The notes below the pieces were generated by a model. The model was not told the origin of the DNA. It saw only the letters and a program-made list of their open reading frames with translations, and ran no database searches. Below are positions 6,821 to 13,228 of a stretch of 15,095 nt of DNA, piece after piece (position 1 is the stretch's first letter; every line of letters starts with the position of its first letter). The position numbers and the translations under genes were made by a program. This DNA is from DASTGO01 sp035719045 (GTDB lineage: Bacteria; Actinomycetota; Actinomycetes; Actinomycetales; Kineosporiaceae), in assembly GCA_035719045.1 (NCBI GenBank), contig DASTGO010000145.1, positions 1 to 15,095 of the forward strand, written 5' to 3'.

Positions 6821-6836
6821 TGTGACCGCGATCACA
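6821..6836. promoter_or_regulatory. CRP/GlxR-type cAMP-receptor binding site
   Basis: The sequence tgtgaccgcgatcaca is a perfect match to TGTGA-N6-TCACA, the consensus shared by E. coli CRP and actinobacterial homologues such as GlxR and Mycobacterium Crp. It sits about 205 nt upstream of the LPMO start and about 330 nt upstream of the transporter start. Carbon-source control of the LPMO is the likeliest role; activation or repression depends on the unmapped transcription start. Confidence 0.75.
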
Positions 6837-6856
6837 TTTCCCCGTCGGAAGGTCTC

Positions 6857-6880
6857 TGGCCAGGAGTGGAGCCCTGGCCA
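6857..6880. promoter_or_regulatory. 8-bp inverted repeat, possible operator
   Basis: tggccagg (6857-6864) and its exact reverse complement cctggcca (6873-6880) are separated by 8 nt, 20 nt from the CRP-type site. The 16-bp centre-to-centre spacing fits a dimeric regulator better than a terminator, as there is no T-run. The binding protein is unknown. Confidence 0.35.
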
Positions 6881-7163
6881 CACAACGTCCGTGACCAGGG
6901 CTTTCACCCTCGGCGACGGCGCGGTCCACCGAAGCTGATCTTGCCGTTCCACGGCACCGCGGCCGGTGGCACGTTGGCCGATCGAGCAGACGGAGAGCCC
7001 GGGGCGGGGCAGGCGATCGGTCAGCAGGGCGGGCCATCATGGAGGTCCCGTCCGGCTGCGCCCGCCGCTCCCGGCCGCGGGTTCCGCCACCAGGCCGGAC
7101 CGCGGGCGAACAGCCCCCGCCCGCCGTTCCCGGCCGCCGTCCACCTCGGGCAAGGAGACCGCG

Positions 7164-7811
7164 ATGACCGTCCCACCGCCGGAGACCGGCACCCGGCCCG
7201 ATCCCCGGACCGCCCGGCGGGCGGTGCGGCTGGCCTGGTTCACCATCGGCTACAACCTGCTCGAAGGCGTGATCGCGGTGTCCGCGGGCCTGGTCGCCTC
7301 GGCGGTGTCGCTGGTCGGGTTCGGGCTGGACAGCGGGATCGAACTGGCCGCCGCGGTCGTCGTGCTGATCCGGCTGAGCGCCGATCTGCGCGGCGGCGAG
7401 CCGGACGAGGCCGCCCAGCGCCGTGCCCTGCAGTTCATCGCCGTCACGTTCCTCGCCCTCGCCGGTTACGTGACGATTGAGGGGATCCGCGATCTGGCCA
7501 CCCACGCGCATCCCGGGACCAGCCCGGTGGGCATCGCTCTCACTGGCGCGTCCCTGATCGTGATGCCGGTCCTGGCGGCAGCCAAGCGGCGCGCCGGGAT
7601 CGCCATGGGCAGTCAACTGGTCGTCGCCGATGCCGCCGAGACCCGCCTGTGCGCCCTGCTCAGCCTGTCGACCTTCGCGGGACTGCTCGGGTACGCCCTG
7701 GCCGGCTGGACCTGGCTGGACGCCGTCGCCGGCTTCGTCATCGCCGGTTTCGCCCTGGTCGAGGCCAGGGAGGCCTGGGCGGGTGAGTTGCTGAGCACCG
7801 ACGACGACTGA
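7164..7811 (+). CDS. six-helix cation-efflux-like membrane protein
   Basis: A 215-residue integral membrane protein related to cation diffusion facilitators (CDF) but ending after the sixth helix, without the usual cytosolic C-terminal domain. Hydrophobic segments are near residues 22-42, 47-70, 89-108, 122-140, 161-181 and 185-200. In canonical CDFs helices 2 and 5 carry metal-binding (H/D)xxxD pairs. Here helix 2 shows Asp56-x3-Glu60 (GFGLDSGIE) and helix 5 has ADAAETRLC with Asp156, Glu159 and Cys163. A metal export role is inferred and the substrate is unknown. The ATG at 7164 has AAGGAGA at 7152-7158; a longer reading to 6966 adds a Pro/Arg-rich leader that does not look like protein. 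It is followed by a 238-nt gap and is probably a single-gene unit. Confidence 0.82.
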   Translation: MTVPPPETGTRPDPRTARRAVRLAWFTIGYNLLEGVIAVSAGLVASAVSLVGFGLDSGIELAAAVVVLIRLSADLRGGEPDEAAQRRALQFIAVTFLALAGYVTIEGIRDLATHAHPGTSPVGIALTGASLIVMPVLAAAKRRAGIAMGSQLVVADAAETRLCALLSLSTFAGLLGYALAGWTWLDAVAGFVIAGFALVEAREAWAGELLSTDDD

Positions 7812-7832
7812 CGGTGCCGGGCGGGTGTCGGG

Positions 7833-7895
7833 ACGGCGGACGGCAGACGGCGGACGGCAGGCCGTCGGAGGGGTGCGGGGCTCTCGGCCGTCCGC
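7833..7895 (+). repeat. 14-bp tandem duplication and inverted repeat after the transporter gene
   Basis: acggcggacggcag occurs twice in direct succession (7833-7846 and 7847-7860). The second copy contains gcggacggc (7850-7858), which is inverted at 7887-7895 (gccgtccgc). The inverted pair could form a stem ending transcription of the transporter gene, though the 28-nt loop and lack of a T-run make this weak. Confidence 0.5.
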
Positions 7896-7970
7896 GCCCC
7901 GGCCCTCACCGCAACCGCCACGGCCCGCACACCGGGTTCCTCGGCCGGCGCGGACCAGGCCCTACAGTCC

Positions 7971-8010
7971 TCGGTCCGACTGACAAGTGCTCGGCCCGCC
8001 TGACAACCCC
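7971..8010 (+). promoter_or_regulatory. two 20-bp imperfect direct repeats upstream of the sigma gene
   Basis: tcggtccgactgacaagtgc (7971-7990) and tcggcccgcctgacaacccc (7991-8010) align at 15 of 20 positions, sharing an intact ctgacaa. They are adjacent, so the period equals about two helical turns. A TACAGT resembling a -10 hexamer lies just before at 7963-7968, without a convincing -35. The repeats could be a tandem regulator site or overlapping promoter elements. Confidence 0.4.
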
Positions 8011-8049
8011 GCGGGGTGGTCGGCGCGTAGGGGAGGCGTGAGGCAGGGC

Positions 8050-8598
8050 ATGGAGTTGGAGCTGAACGCGTGGGCCGCCGGTGATCCAGCCGGGGACTAC
8101 ACGCAGTTCTTTCAGAGATCGTCGCCGTACCTGGTGCGGCTGGGCTACCTGCTCCTGGGGGAGCGCACCGCCGCCGAGGACGTCGCCCAGGACGTGTTGG
8201 AGGAGATGTACCGACGCTGGTCGACGCTACGCCCGGACTCCCTGTCCGCCTATGCCCACACCAGCGTGGTCAACCAGGCACGAAGCGTCGGCCGGCGCAA
8301 GACGGTGGCCCGGAAGTTCTCCTTCCTGCTGGCCACCCCCACCGTGGCGGCGACCGAGCCGGAGGAGGACCCGGCGCTCTGGCAGCTGGTCCAGACCCTG
8401 CCCCGGCGGCAGCGCGAGGTCGTGGTGCTGCGGTACTGGTGCGACCTGACCGAGGCGGACATCGCCCAGGTCCTGGGAGTGAGCCCGGGAACGGTCAAGT
8501 CCAGCGCCTCTCGGGCCCTGGCCCGGCTGGCCGGGAGTCTCGGTGACGGGTCGCCGGTCCCCGGCCAGGACGTCGCGACGGGAAAGGAGGACGTGTGA
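8050..8598 (+). CDS. SigE-family ECF RNA polymerase sigma factor
   Basis: A 182-residue group 4 (ECF) sigma factor of the actinobacterial SigE type, directing RNA polymerase to a dedicated promoter set. Region 2 spans about 18-85, including LGYLLLGERTAAEDVAQDVLEEMY for core binding and -10 recognition. Region 4 spans about 112-160, with LPRRQREVVVLRYW and the helix-turn-helix LTEADIAQVLGVSPGTVKSS that reads the -35. The ATG at 8050 is preferred; an in-frame GTG at 8038 would put the GGGGAGG at 8030-8036 too close, but remains possible. The TGA stop shares one base with the next gene's ATG, so sigma and partner are translationally coupled, the usual arrangement for a sigma and its regulator. 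The inducing signal is unknown. Confidence 0.93.
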   Translation: MELELNAWAAGDPAGDYTQFFQRSSPYLVRLGYLLLGERTAAEDVAQDVLEEMYRRWSTLRPDSLSAYAHTSVVNQARSVGRRKTVARKFSFLLATPTVAATEPEEDPALWQLVQTLPRRQREVVVLRYWCDLTEADIAQVLGVSPGTVKSSASRALARLAGSLGDGSPVPGQDVATGKEDV

Positions 8599-9932
8599 TG
8601 GACCGTCTCGAGCGCGAACTCAGGGTCAGCCTCGCCCGAGCCGCGGAGACCGGAGCGCCCGATCCGGTGCGGCTGCGCAATCCCGCTCTGGCCGGCGGAT
8701 CGAAGGAGAGTGCCGGGGTGCCGGGCGGCAGCAGCGGCCGCCGATGGGCCGCCGTGGCCGCGGCAGGGATGACGATGGCGGTGGCCGCCGCCGTGGTCGT
8801 GCCGATCTGGCACAGCAAGCAGGCCGGCAGCGGGACACCTCGACTGCCTGCGGCATCGTCGAGCGGCCCTGCCACCTCCTCAGCGCCGACGCCGGCCGAC
8901 GCGCCTGTGCCGCACGCGGACGGCAAGCACCCGCTGTGGCCGCTGAAGGTGCCGGGCATCCCGAGTCGGACCATCGACCAGCTCCCCGTCGGCCCCGCAC
9001 CGGACGTCCCCCTGCCGTACACCCTCGACCCCCGGACCAGCCCGGAACTCGCGGCGAAGCCGACCCTGGTGACCGCCGAGGGACGGGTGGAGTTCACCGG
9101 CACGGTCGGCGTCGACCTGCTCGACGCGCGGCCGCAGGGGCTCTTCGTGGAGACCCACGGGCCGGGACATGACGGCGAGGACGGGCTCTACGACGTGCGG
9201 GTGGTCCTGGTCGGCAAGGGCAACACGCAGCGTGAGCTCTACCACGGCGCCGTGGCGGGCAGCTTCGCGGTCTCCCCGGACGGCGCGACCGTGGCGGTGG
9301 ACACCTGGATCGGCGTGGCGACCAAGACCCCCGCCGAGGTGGTGCTGGTGGACGTCGCCAGTGGCCGGATCACCCATCGCCTGGCCGGTCGTTTCAACTA
9401 TGCCACCTGGCTGGGCAACACCACCCTGCTGCTGAAGGACCCGCAGAGCGGCGCCCCGGCCCGGGCCTGGCGGGCGCCCTGGACGGCGAGCACCCCCGAG
9501 ACCGTCGACCCCGGCAGCACAGGGGTGATCTGGACGGCGGCGGGTCTGCTACGGGTGGACGAGACCCAGGGGTGCCTCCAGCGACTGGACAGTTCGCTGA
9601 AGGTGCTCGAGGCCAGCTGCGGCGGATGGTCCATTCAGGGCCGGATCTCCCCCGACGGGCGGTACGTCCCGGTCGAGTGGCGGCATAACGGTGACCAAGG
9701 GACCAGGCGGGCCGGCCTCCTCGACATGACCACCAACCAGATCACGGCCTGGCCGGCCGATCTGGCCGGGCCGTCCTGGCTGGCACCGGGGGAAGCCTTG
9801 CTGTCCCCCCGGTGGTACGAGGACCAGTCCGACTCGGCCCACTGCCTGCTCGCCACCGGCACCTGCGAACGAATCCCAGCAGACTCCTTCAGCGCCCTGT
9901 TCCGCGCTGCCACCTGGCTGGGCAGGTACTGA
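8598..9932 (+). CDS. membrane-anchored propeller-like protein, putative anti-sigma/sensor partner
   Basis: A 444-residue protein with one membrane segment at about 50-70 (WAAVAAAGMTMAVAAAVVVPIW). The short N-terminal part (1-49) should face the cytoplasm, and the Ala/Ser/Pro-rich spacer and long C-terminal domain should be outside. That domain has repeated beta-propeller-like motifs (SFAVSPDGATVAVDTW, VVLVDVASGRITHRL, GRISPDGRYVPVEW). The ATG at 8598 overlaps the sigma stop and has AAAGGAGG at 8584-8590, the ideal distance. The coupled start and topology suggest it regulates the sigma factor. The cytoplasmic part is too short and has no HxxxCxxC zinc anti-sigma motif, so an anti-sigma role is inferred from context only. 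Three Cys (in QGCL, EASCG and HCLLATGTC) lie late in the outer domain. Confidence 0.8.
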   Translation: MDRLERELRVSLARAAETGAPDPVRLRNPALAGGSKESAGVPGGSSGRRWAAVAAAGMTMAVAAAVVVPIWHSKQAGSGTPRLPAASSSGPATSSAPTPADAPVPHADGKHPLWPLKVPGIPSRTIDQLPVGPAPDVPLPYTLDPRTSPELAAKPTLVTAEGRVEFTGTVGVDLLDARPQGLFVETHGPGHDGEDGLYDVRVVLVGKGNTQRELYHGAVAGSFAVSPDGATVAVDTWIGVATKTPAEVVLVDVASGRITHRLAGRFNYATWLGNTTLLLKDPQSGAPARAWRAPWTASTPETVDPGSTGVIWTAAGLLRVDETQGCLQRLDSSLKVLEASCGGWSIQGRISPDGRYVPVEWRHNGDQGTRRAGLLDMTTNQITAWPADLAGPSWLAPGEALLSPRWYEDQSDSAHCLLATGTCERIPADSFSALFRAATWLGRY

Positions 9933-9963
9933 GCCGACACCGGTGCCGACGGCGGAAACTCGT

Positions 9964-10010
9964 CACCACCAGCAGCCCCGCCGGTGTTGACGGCGGGGCT
10001 GCTGGTGGTG
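9964..10010. terminator. strong bidirectional hairpin terminator
   Basis: The 20-nt arm at 9964-9983 is an exact reverse complement of 9991-10010, with a 7-nt loop (gtgttga). It lies 31 nt after the propeller-like gene's stop and 47 nt beyond the end of the minus-strand cheW gene, so it can end both. There is no U-tract, as is common in actinobacteria. Confidence 0.88.
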
Positions 10011-10057
10011 TGCGGCGCGGCGAGGGCACGGGCGCCGCGCCCGGGCCCGGCGCCGGG

Positions 10058-10681
10058 TCAGCTCGGTAGCGGCTGGGGGCCGTCGGCCTGTCTGCCGGCC
10101 TGGGTGGCGGCGGCGAGAGCACGCAGATGCTCGGCGGCCAGCAGGTGGTTCAGGTCGAGGATGACGATGAACTGGTCGTCGTGGCGCGCCATTCCCTTGA
10201 CGACCCCACCTTCGTTGCCCAGTTGTGGGGGCGGTTCGATGTCGTCGGCGGTGACGTGGAAGACCTTGTTGACGGCGTCGACGAGGATGCCCATCCGCTG
10301 TCCGATCCCGGGGCTGTCGCCGCTGTGGGTGGCGGCCCGGTGGCTGGTGTCGACGATCAGGATGCAGGTGCGCCGCGCGAGGGTGGTGGCGTCGCAGCCG
10401 AACCTGGCAGCGAGGTCCAGGACGGGCACGACGCTGCCGCGCAGGTTGAGCACGCCGCGGATGAAGGCCGGCATCATCGGCACCACGGTGATGGGCCGGT
10501 GTTCGATGATCTCCACGACGTCGAGGATGGGCAGGGCGTAGGTGTCGCCGGCCAGGTTGAAGGTGAGGTAACGGTCGTTCTCCGCGCCGAGTGCCGCCTG
10601 GGTGGTGTCGGCGGCTGCGGTGTTCGCCGTCGTGGTGATCCCTGCTGCTGGTGGCAGGGTTGCGGTTGCTGACTGACTCAC
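10058..10681 (-). CDS. cheW: CheW chemotaxis adaptor protein
   Basis: A 207-residue adaptor that couples chemoreceptors to the CheA kinase in membrane-associated arrays. A flexible Ala/Thr-rich N-terminus (1-34) precedes the CheW domain (about 36-185). It shows YLTFNLAGDTYALPILDVVEII (38-59), the conserved receptor/CheA contact motif FIRGVLNLRGSVVPVLDL (73-90), and GILVDAVNKVFHV (131-143). The GTG at 10681 is chosen: a GGGAG lies about 7 nt upstream and it begins 31 nt after the chemoreceptor stop. The longer in-frame reading to 10816 would overlap the receptor gene and is Pro/Thr/Ser-rich. E. coli CheW is about 167 residues, so the extra length is at both ends. No cheA or cheY is nearby. Confidence 0.94.
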   Translation of the reverse strand: MSQSATATLPPAAGITTTANTAAADTTQAALGAENDRYLTFNLAGDTYALPILDVVEIIEHRPITVVPMMPAFIRGVLNLRGSVVPVLDLAARFGCDATTLARRTCILIVDTSHRAATHSGDSPGIGQRMGILVDAVNKVFHVTADDIEPPPQLGNEGGVVKGMARHDDQFIVILDLNHLLAAEHLRALAAATQAGRQADGPQPLPS

Positions 10682-10712
10682 TGGTGTGCTCCCGAAGCGT
10701 TGGCGGGCGAGG

Positions 10713-12689
10713 TCAGAACTGCTCGAAACGGGTGGGGTCGAAGCCGTTGTGGTGCCCGTTCCCGTTGCCGTTGGTGGGCGCCTTGCCATTGGTGGGCGCC
10801 TTGCCGGCGGTGGCACCGGCCAGGGCCGGTTCCCGGCGGTCCGTGGCGGTCGCGGAGCTCGCGTTGGGCGTCACGGTGGCGACAGCCTGGGCGGCGGCGG
10901 CCTTGCGCTGGCGACCCTTGACCGTGAAGAACCGCATGAGGTCCTGCAGGTTGCCGGTCTGGGTGGACATCTCCTCGGCGGTGGCGGCGAGTTCCTCGCT
11001 GGAGGAGGCGTTCTGCTGGGTGACCTTGCTCATCTGGGTCATCGCCGTGTTGACCTGGCCGACGCCGGCGGTCTGCTCGGCGGAGGCGGCGGTGATCTCC
11101 TGGACCAGGTTCGAGGTCTTGCCGATGCTGGGGACGATCTCTCCCAGCAGGTTTCCGGCCCGTTCTGCGGTCGCGACGCTGTTGGAGGCCAACTGCCCGA
11201 TCTCCTGGGCCGCGACCTGGGAGCGTTCGGCCAGCTTGCCGACCTCGGTGGCGACGACGGCGAAGCCCTTGCCGTGCTCCCCGGCGCGGGCGGCCTCGAT
11301 GGTGGCGTTCAGCGCCAGCATGTTGGTCTGGAACGCGATGTCGTCGATGATCGCGATCTTCGCCGCGATGTCCTTCATCGCTTCCACGGTCTGCTGGACG
11401 GCCTGACCACCCTCGGACGCCTGCCGTGCGGCCTTGGCGGCGATCCCGTCGGTGACTTTCGCGTTCTCGCCGTTCTGGTTCACGCTGGCGGCCATCTGCT
11501 CGACGCCGGCGGTGGTCTCCTCCACCCCGGCGGCCTGCTCGCTGGCCGCCTGGGACAACGACTGCGCGGTGGAGCTGATCTGCTCGGCCGCCACGGTGAG
11601 TTGGTCGGTGGAGGCCACGACCTCACCGACCAGGTCGGCGAGCTTGGCGACGGTGTTGTTCGCGGCCCGGCGCAGGTCCTCGAACTCCCCGCGGAACTCG
11701 GTGGTGACGGTCTCGGTGAGGTCCCCGCTCTCCATGGCCTTGAGCACCCGGGCCACCTCGTTGAGGGGTCCGATCACCGCGTCGAGGGTGGCGTTGACCC
11801 CGTCGACGACCGCCTTGAAGTCGCCCTGGTGCTTGGAGGCGTCGGCGCGGGTCGCCAGCTGGCCCTCCAGTGCGGCCGCCACGAGTGCCTTGCAGTCACC
11901 GATGAGGGCCTGCAGGTTGGTCTTCATCCCGTCCAGCGCCCGCAGCGCCTGGGCGGCTTCATCGTTGCCCCGGGCCTCCACCACGAAGTCGCAGTCGCCG
12001 CGGGCGAGCTTGTCGGCCGACGCGGTCAGCTGCGCCATCGGCCTGGTGATCAGCCGGGTGATCCACCAGGCGATCCCGATCAGGGCGACCAGCCCGATCA
12101 GCAGCATGACCAGGTCCAGGGTTCGCGAGCTCCCGATCGTCGAGCGGACCGTCGCGTTGTCCTGGACCAGCCGGGAGGACAGGTCCTGGCGCAACTTGGT
12201 GATCTCCCCCTGAATGGCGGCGTCCTCGGCCTGGGTCGCCTCCAGTGCGTCGGCGGACTGCTGCGTCCCCGGCGGGATCTTGTCCAGGACCGGCATCTGG
12301 GCCTTCACCTTGTCCACCCAGGCCAGGTAGGAGGTCTTCAACTGCCCCAGGGGTCCGGACACCTCCGGTGGCAGCGTCAGGCCCTGGACCGACGCCCAGT
12401 CCTGGTTGATCTCGCCGATCCTCGCGGTCAGCGCGGCATTGGCCTTCGCGGAGGTGGCGTCGTTGGCCGAGAGCAGCATGTCCCGCTCGGCGACCAGCAC
12501 GTCGGACTGCTTGCCGTCCAGGTTCGCCAGTGCCCCGTCCACCGCCGACAGCACATCCGTCTGCCGGTTGAGGTCCTCCACCGTCCCCCCGCTGGTGTAG
12601 GAGAGCACGCCGATCACTCCGGCCACGACCACGCCGGTCACCGACAGCGCAGCCAACTTCCGCCCGATCGTCCAGGTCCAACCACTCAT
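10713..12689 (-). CDS. methyl-accepting chemotaxis protein
   Basis: A 658-residue transmembrane chemoreceptor. TM1 is at about 12-31 and TM2 at about 191-210, flanking a roughly 160-residue external helical sensor domain (four-helix-bundle type, ligand unknown). A HAMP domain (about 211-265) and a second HAMP-like helical segment (about 290-345) lead to the signalling coiled coil (350-590). Its tip is DDIAFQTNMLALNATIEAARAGEHGKGFAVVATEVGKLAERS (449-490), the CheA/CheW-binding hairpin. A long flexible tail (591-658) has a twice-repeated KAPTNG and ends RFEQF, resembling the CheR/CheB-docking pentapeptide. The ATG at 12689 has GGGAGAGG about 10 nt upstream; a reading to 12788 adds no homologous sequence. 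It is followed 31 nt later by cheW in the same operon. Confidence 0.96.
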   Translation of the reverse strand: MSGWTWTIGRKLAALSVTGVVVAGVIGVLSYTSGGTVEDLNRQTDVLSAVDGALANLDGKQSDVLVAERDMLLSANDATSAKANAALTARIGEINQDWASVQGLTLPPEVSGPLGQLKTSYLAWVDKVKAQMPVLDKIPPGTQQSADALEATQAEDAAIQGEITKLRQDLSSRLVQDNATVRSTIGSSRTLDLVMLLIGLVALIGIAWWITRLITRPMAQLTASADKLARGDCDFVVEARGNDEAAQALRALDGMKTNLQALIGDCKALVAAALEGQLATRADASKHQGDFKAVVDGVNATLDAVIGPLNEVARVLKAMESGDLTETVTTEFRGEFEDLRRAANNTVAKLADLVGEVVASTDQLTVAAEQISSTAQSLSQAASEQAAGVEETTAGVEQMAASVNQNGENAKVTDGIAAKAARQASEGGQAVQQTVEAMKDIAAKIAIIDDIAFQTNMLALNATIEAARAGEHGKGFAVVATEVGKLAERSQVAAQEIGQLASNSVATAERAGNLLGEIVPSIGKTSNLVQEITAASAEQTAGVGQVNTAMTQMSKVTQQNASSSEELAATAEEMSTQTGNLQDLMRFFTVKGRQRKAAAAQAVATVTPNASSATATDRREPALAGATAGKAPTNGKAPTNGNGNGHHNGFDPTRFEQF

Positions 12690-13228
12690 CGCAAGAACCT
12701 CTCCCGGCACCGCACCCGGCATGGGCGAGGCGCGATCCTCGTCGGCTGTTCTCAGCCCCGGTCGCTGCTGAAACCAGCAACGGGCCACTGCTTCCGCGGC
12801 ACGCCCGGCGCTGCGCGCGGGGCGCAGCCCCCGGGTGGCCAGTCGTGTGATCGGTGCGCGGTCTCGGACAGTGAAGCCTCACCTTCCCCCGGGATGAGGG
12901 ATCAAGGGCCCCATCACCCGACCTCCGCAACGCCCGCCGATCCACGACAACGTTCCGTTACGCAACTGCGCAAGGCACGGTCGGATCTTGAGCCGGGGCC
13001 CGGGAGGCCTTTCGCACGCCGGGTGAACGGCCTCCCGCACAGGTCGACGGCCTCCCCCGCGTGCTCGAGGGCGTCAGCCGAAGCGCCCTGTAGCGCCGAT
13101 CCGGGCCGGTACAGCCTCCCGGGGGAGATCCTCGCCACCAGTGCGTACGCCCAGTTCGGCGCTGCCCCATAGTCCGTGCGTGATCGGCGGCCGGGAGGGC
13201 CCGTCGTGCGGGGCGGTCGGGGGTTCTC
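12690..13228. other. 539-bp divergent intergenic region
   Basis: It separates the chemoreceptor gene (minus) from the secreted repeat protein gene (plus). No coding frame here is credible. Near the receptor is a short stem gctgcgc/gcgcagc (12810-12816 with 12822-12828). Toward the other gene there is a cluster of GGCCTCCC motifs, annotated separately. No clear sigma-70 or flagellar-type (TAAA-N15-GCCGATAA) promoter was found for either gene. Confidence 0.6.
13001..13056. promoter_or_regulatory. GGCCTCCC motif cluster: inverted and direct repeats
   Basis: cgggaggcc (13001-13009) is the exact inverse of ggcctcccg (13029-13037), 19 nt apart. acggcctccc occurs at 13027-13036 and again at 13047-13056, exactly 20 bp later. 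A further gcctccc lies at 13114-13120. Same-face spacing suggests a DNA-binding site array, about 170 nt before the secreted protein start. No known regulator was recognised. Confidence 0.4.

Larger units (their letters stand above)
6616..7163. other. 548-bp divergent intergenic region
   Basis: It lies between the minus-strand LPMO gene and the plus-strand transporter gene and no coding frame here looks real. Read toward the LPMO it contains a CRP-type palindrome (6821-6836), an 8-bp inverted repeat (6857-6880) and a small hairpin gggtgg-aacg-ccaccc (6690-6705) in the probable leader. The LPMO ribosome site is probably AAGGGA about 12 nt before its ATG. The half near the transporter (6900-7163) is GC-rich with an AAGGAGA ribosome site at 7152-7158. 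I could not match any known riboswitch. Confidence 0.7.

Noticed and set aside
6616..6950. ydaO (c-di-AMP) or other riboswitch in the LPMO leader
   Set aside because: I looked for the conserved GGGGAACC-type core and paired elements and could not place them; only a small hairpin was seen.
12690..12960. GEMM (c-di-GMP) riboswitch upstream of the chemoreceptor
   Set aside because: No AAAGCCTC-type conserved core on the minus strand with the matching stems.
10686..13172. Very long plus-strand open frame (about 828 codons) opposite the chemoreceptor
   Set aside because: It is a G/L/V/D-rich shadow with no domain. The minus strand encodes a textbook chemoreceptor and an in-frame ribosome site.
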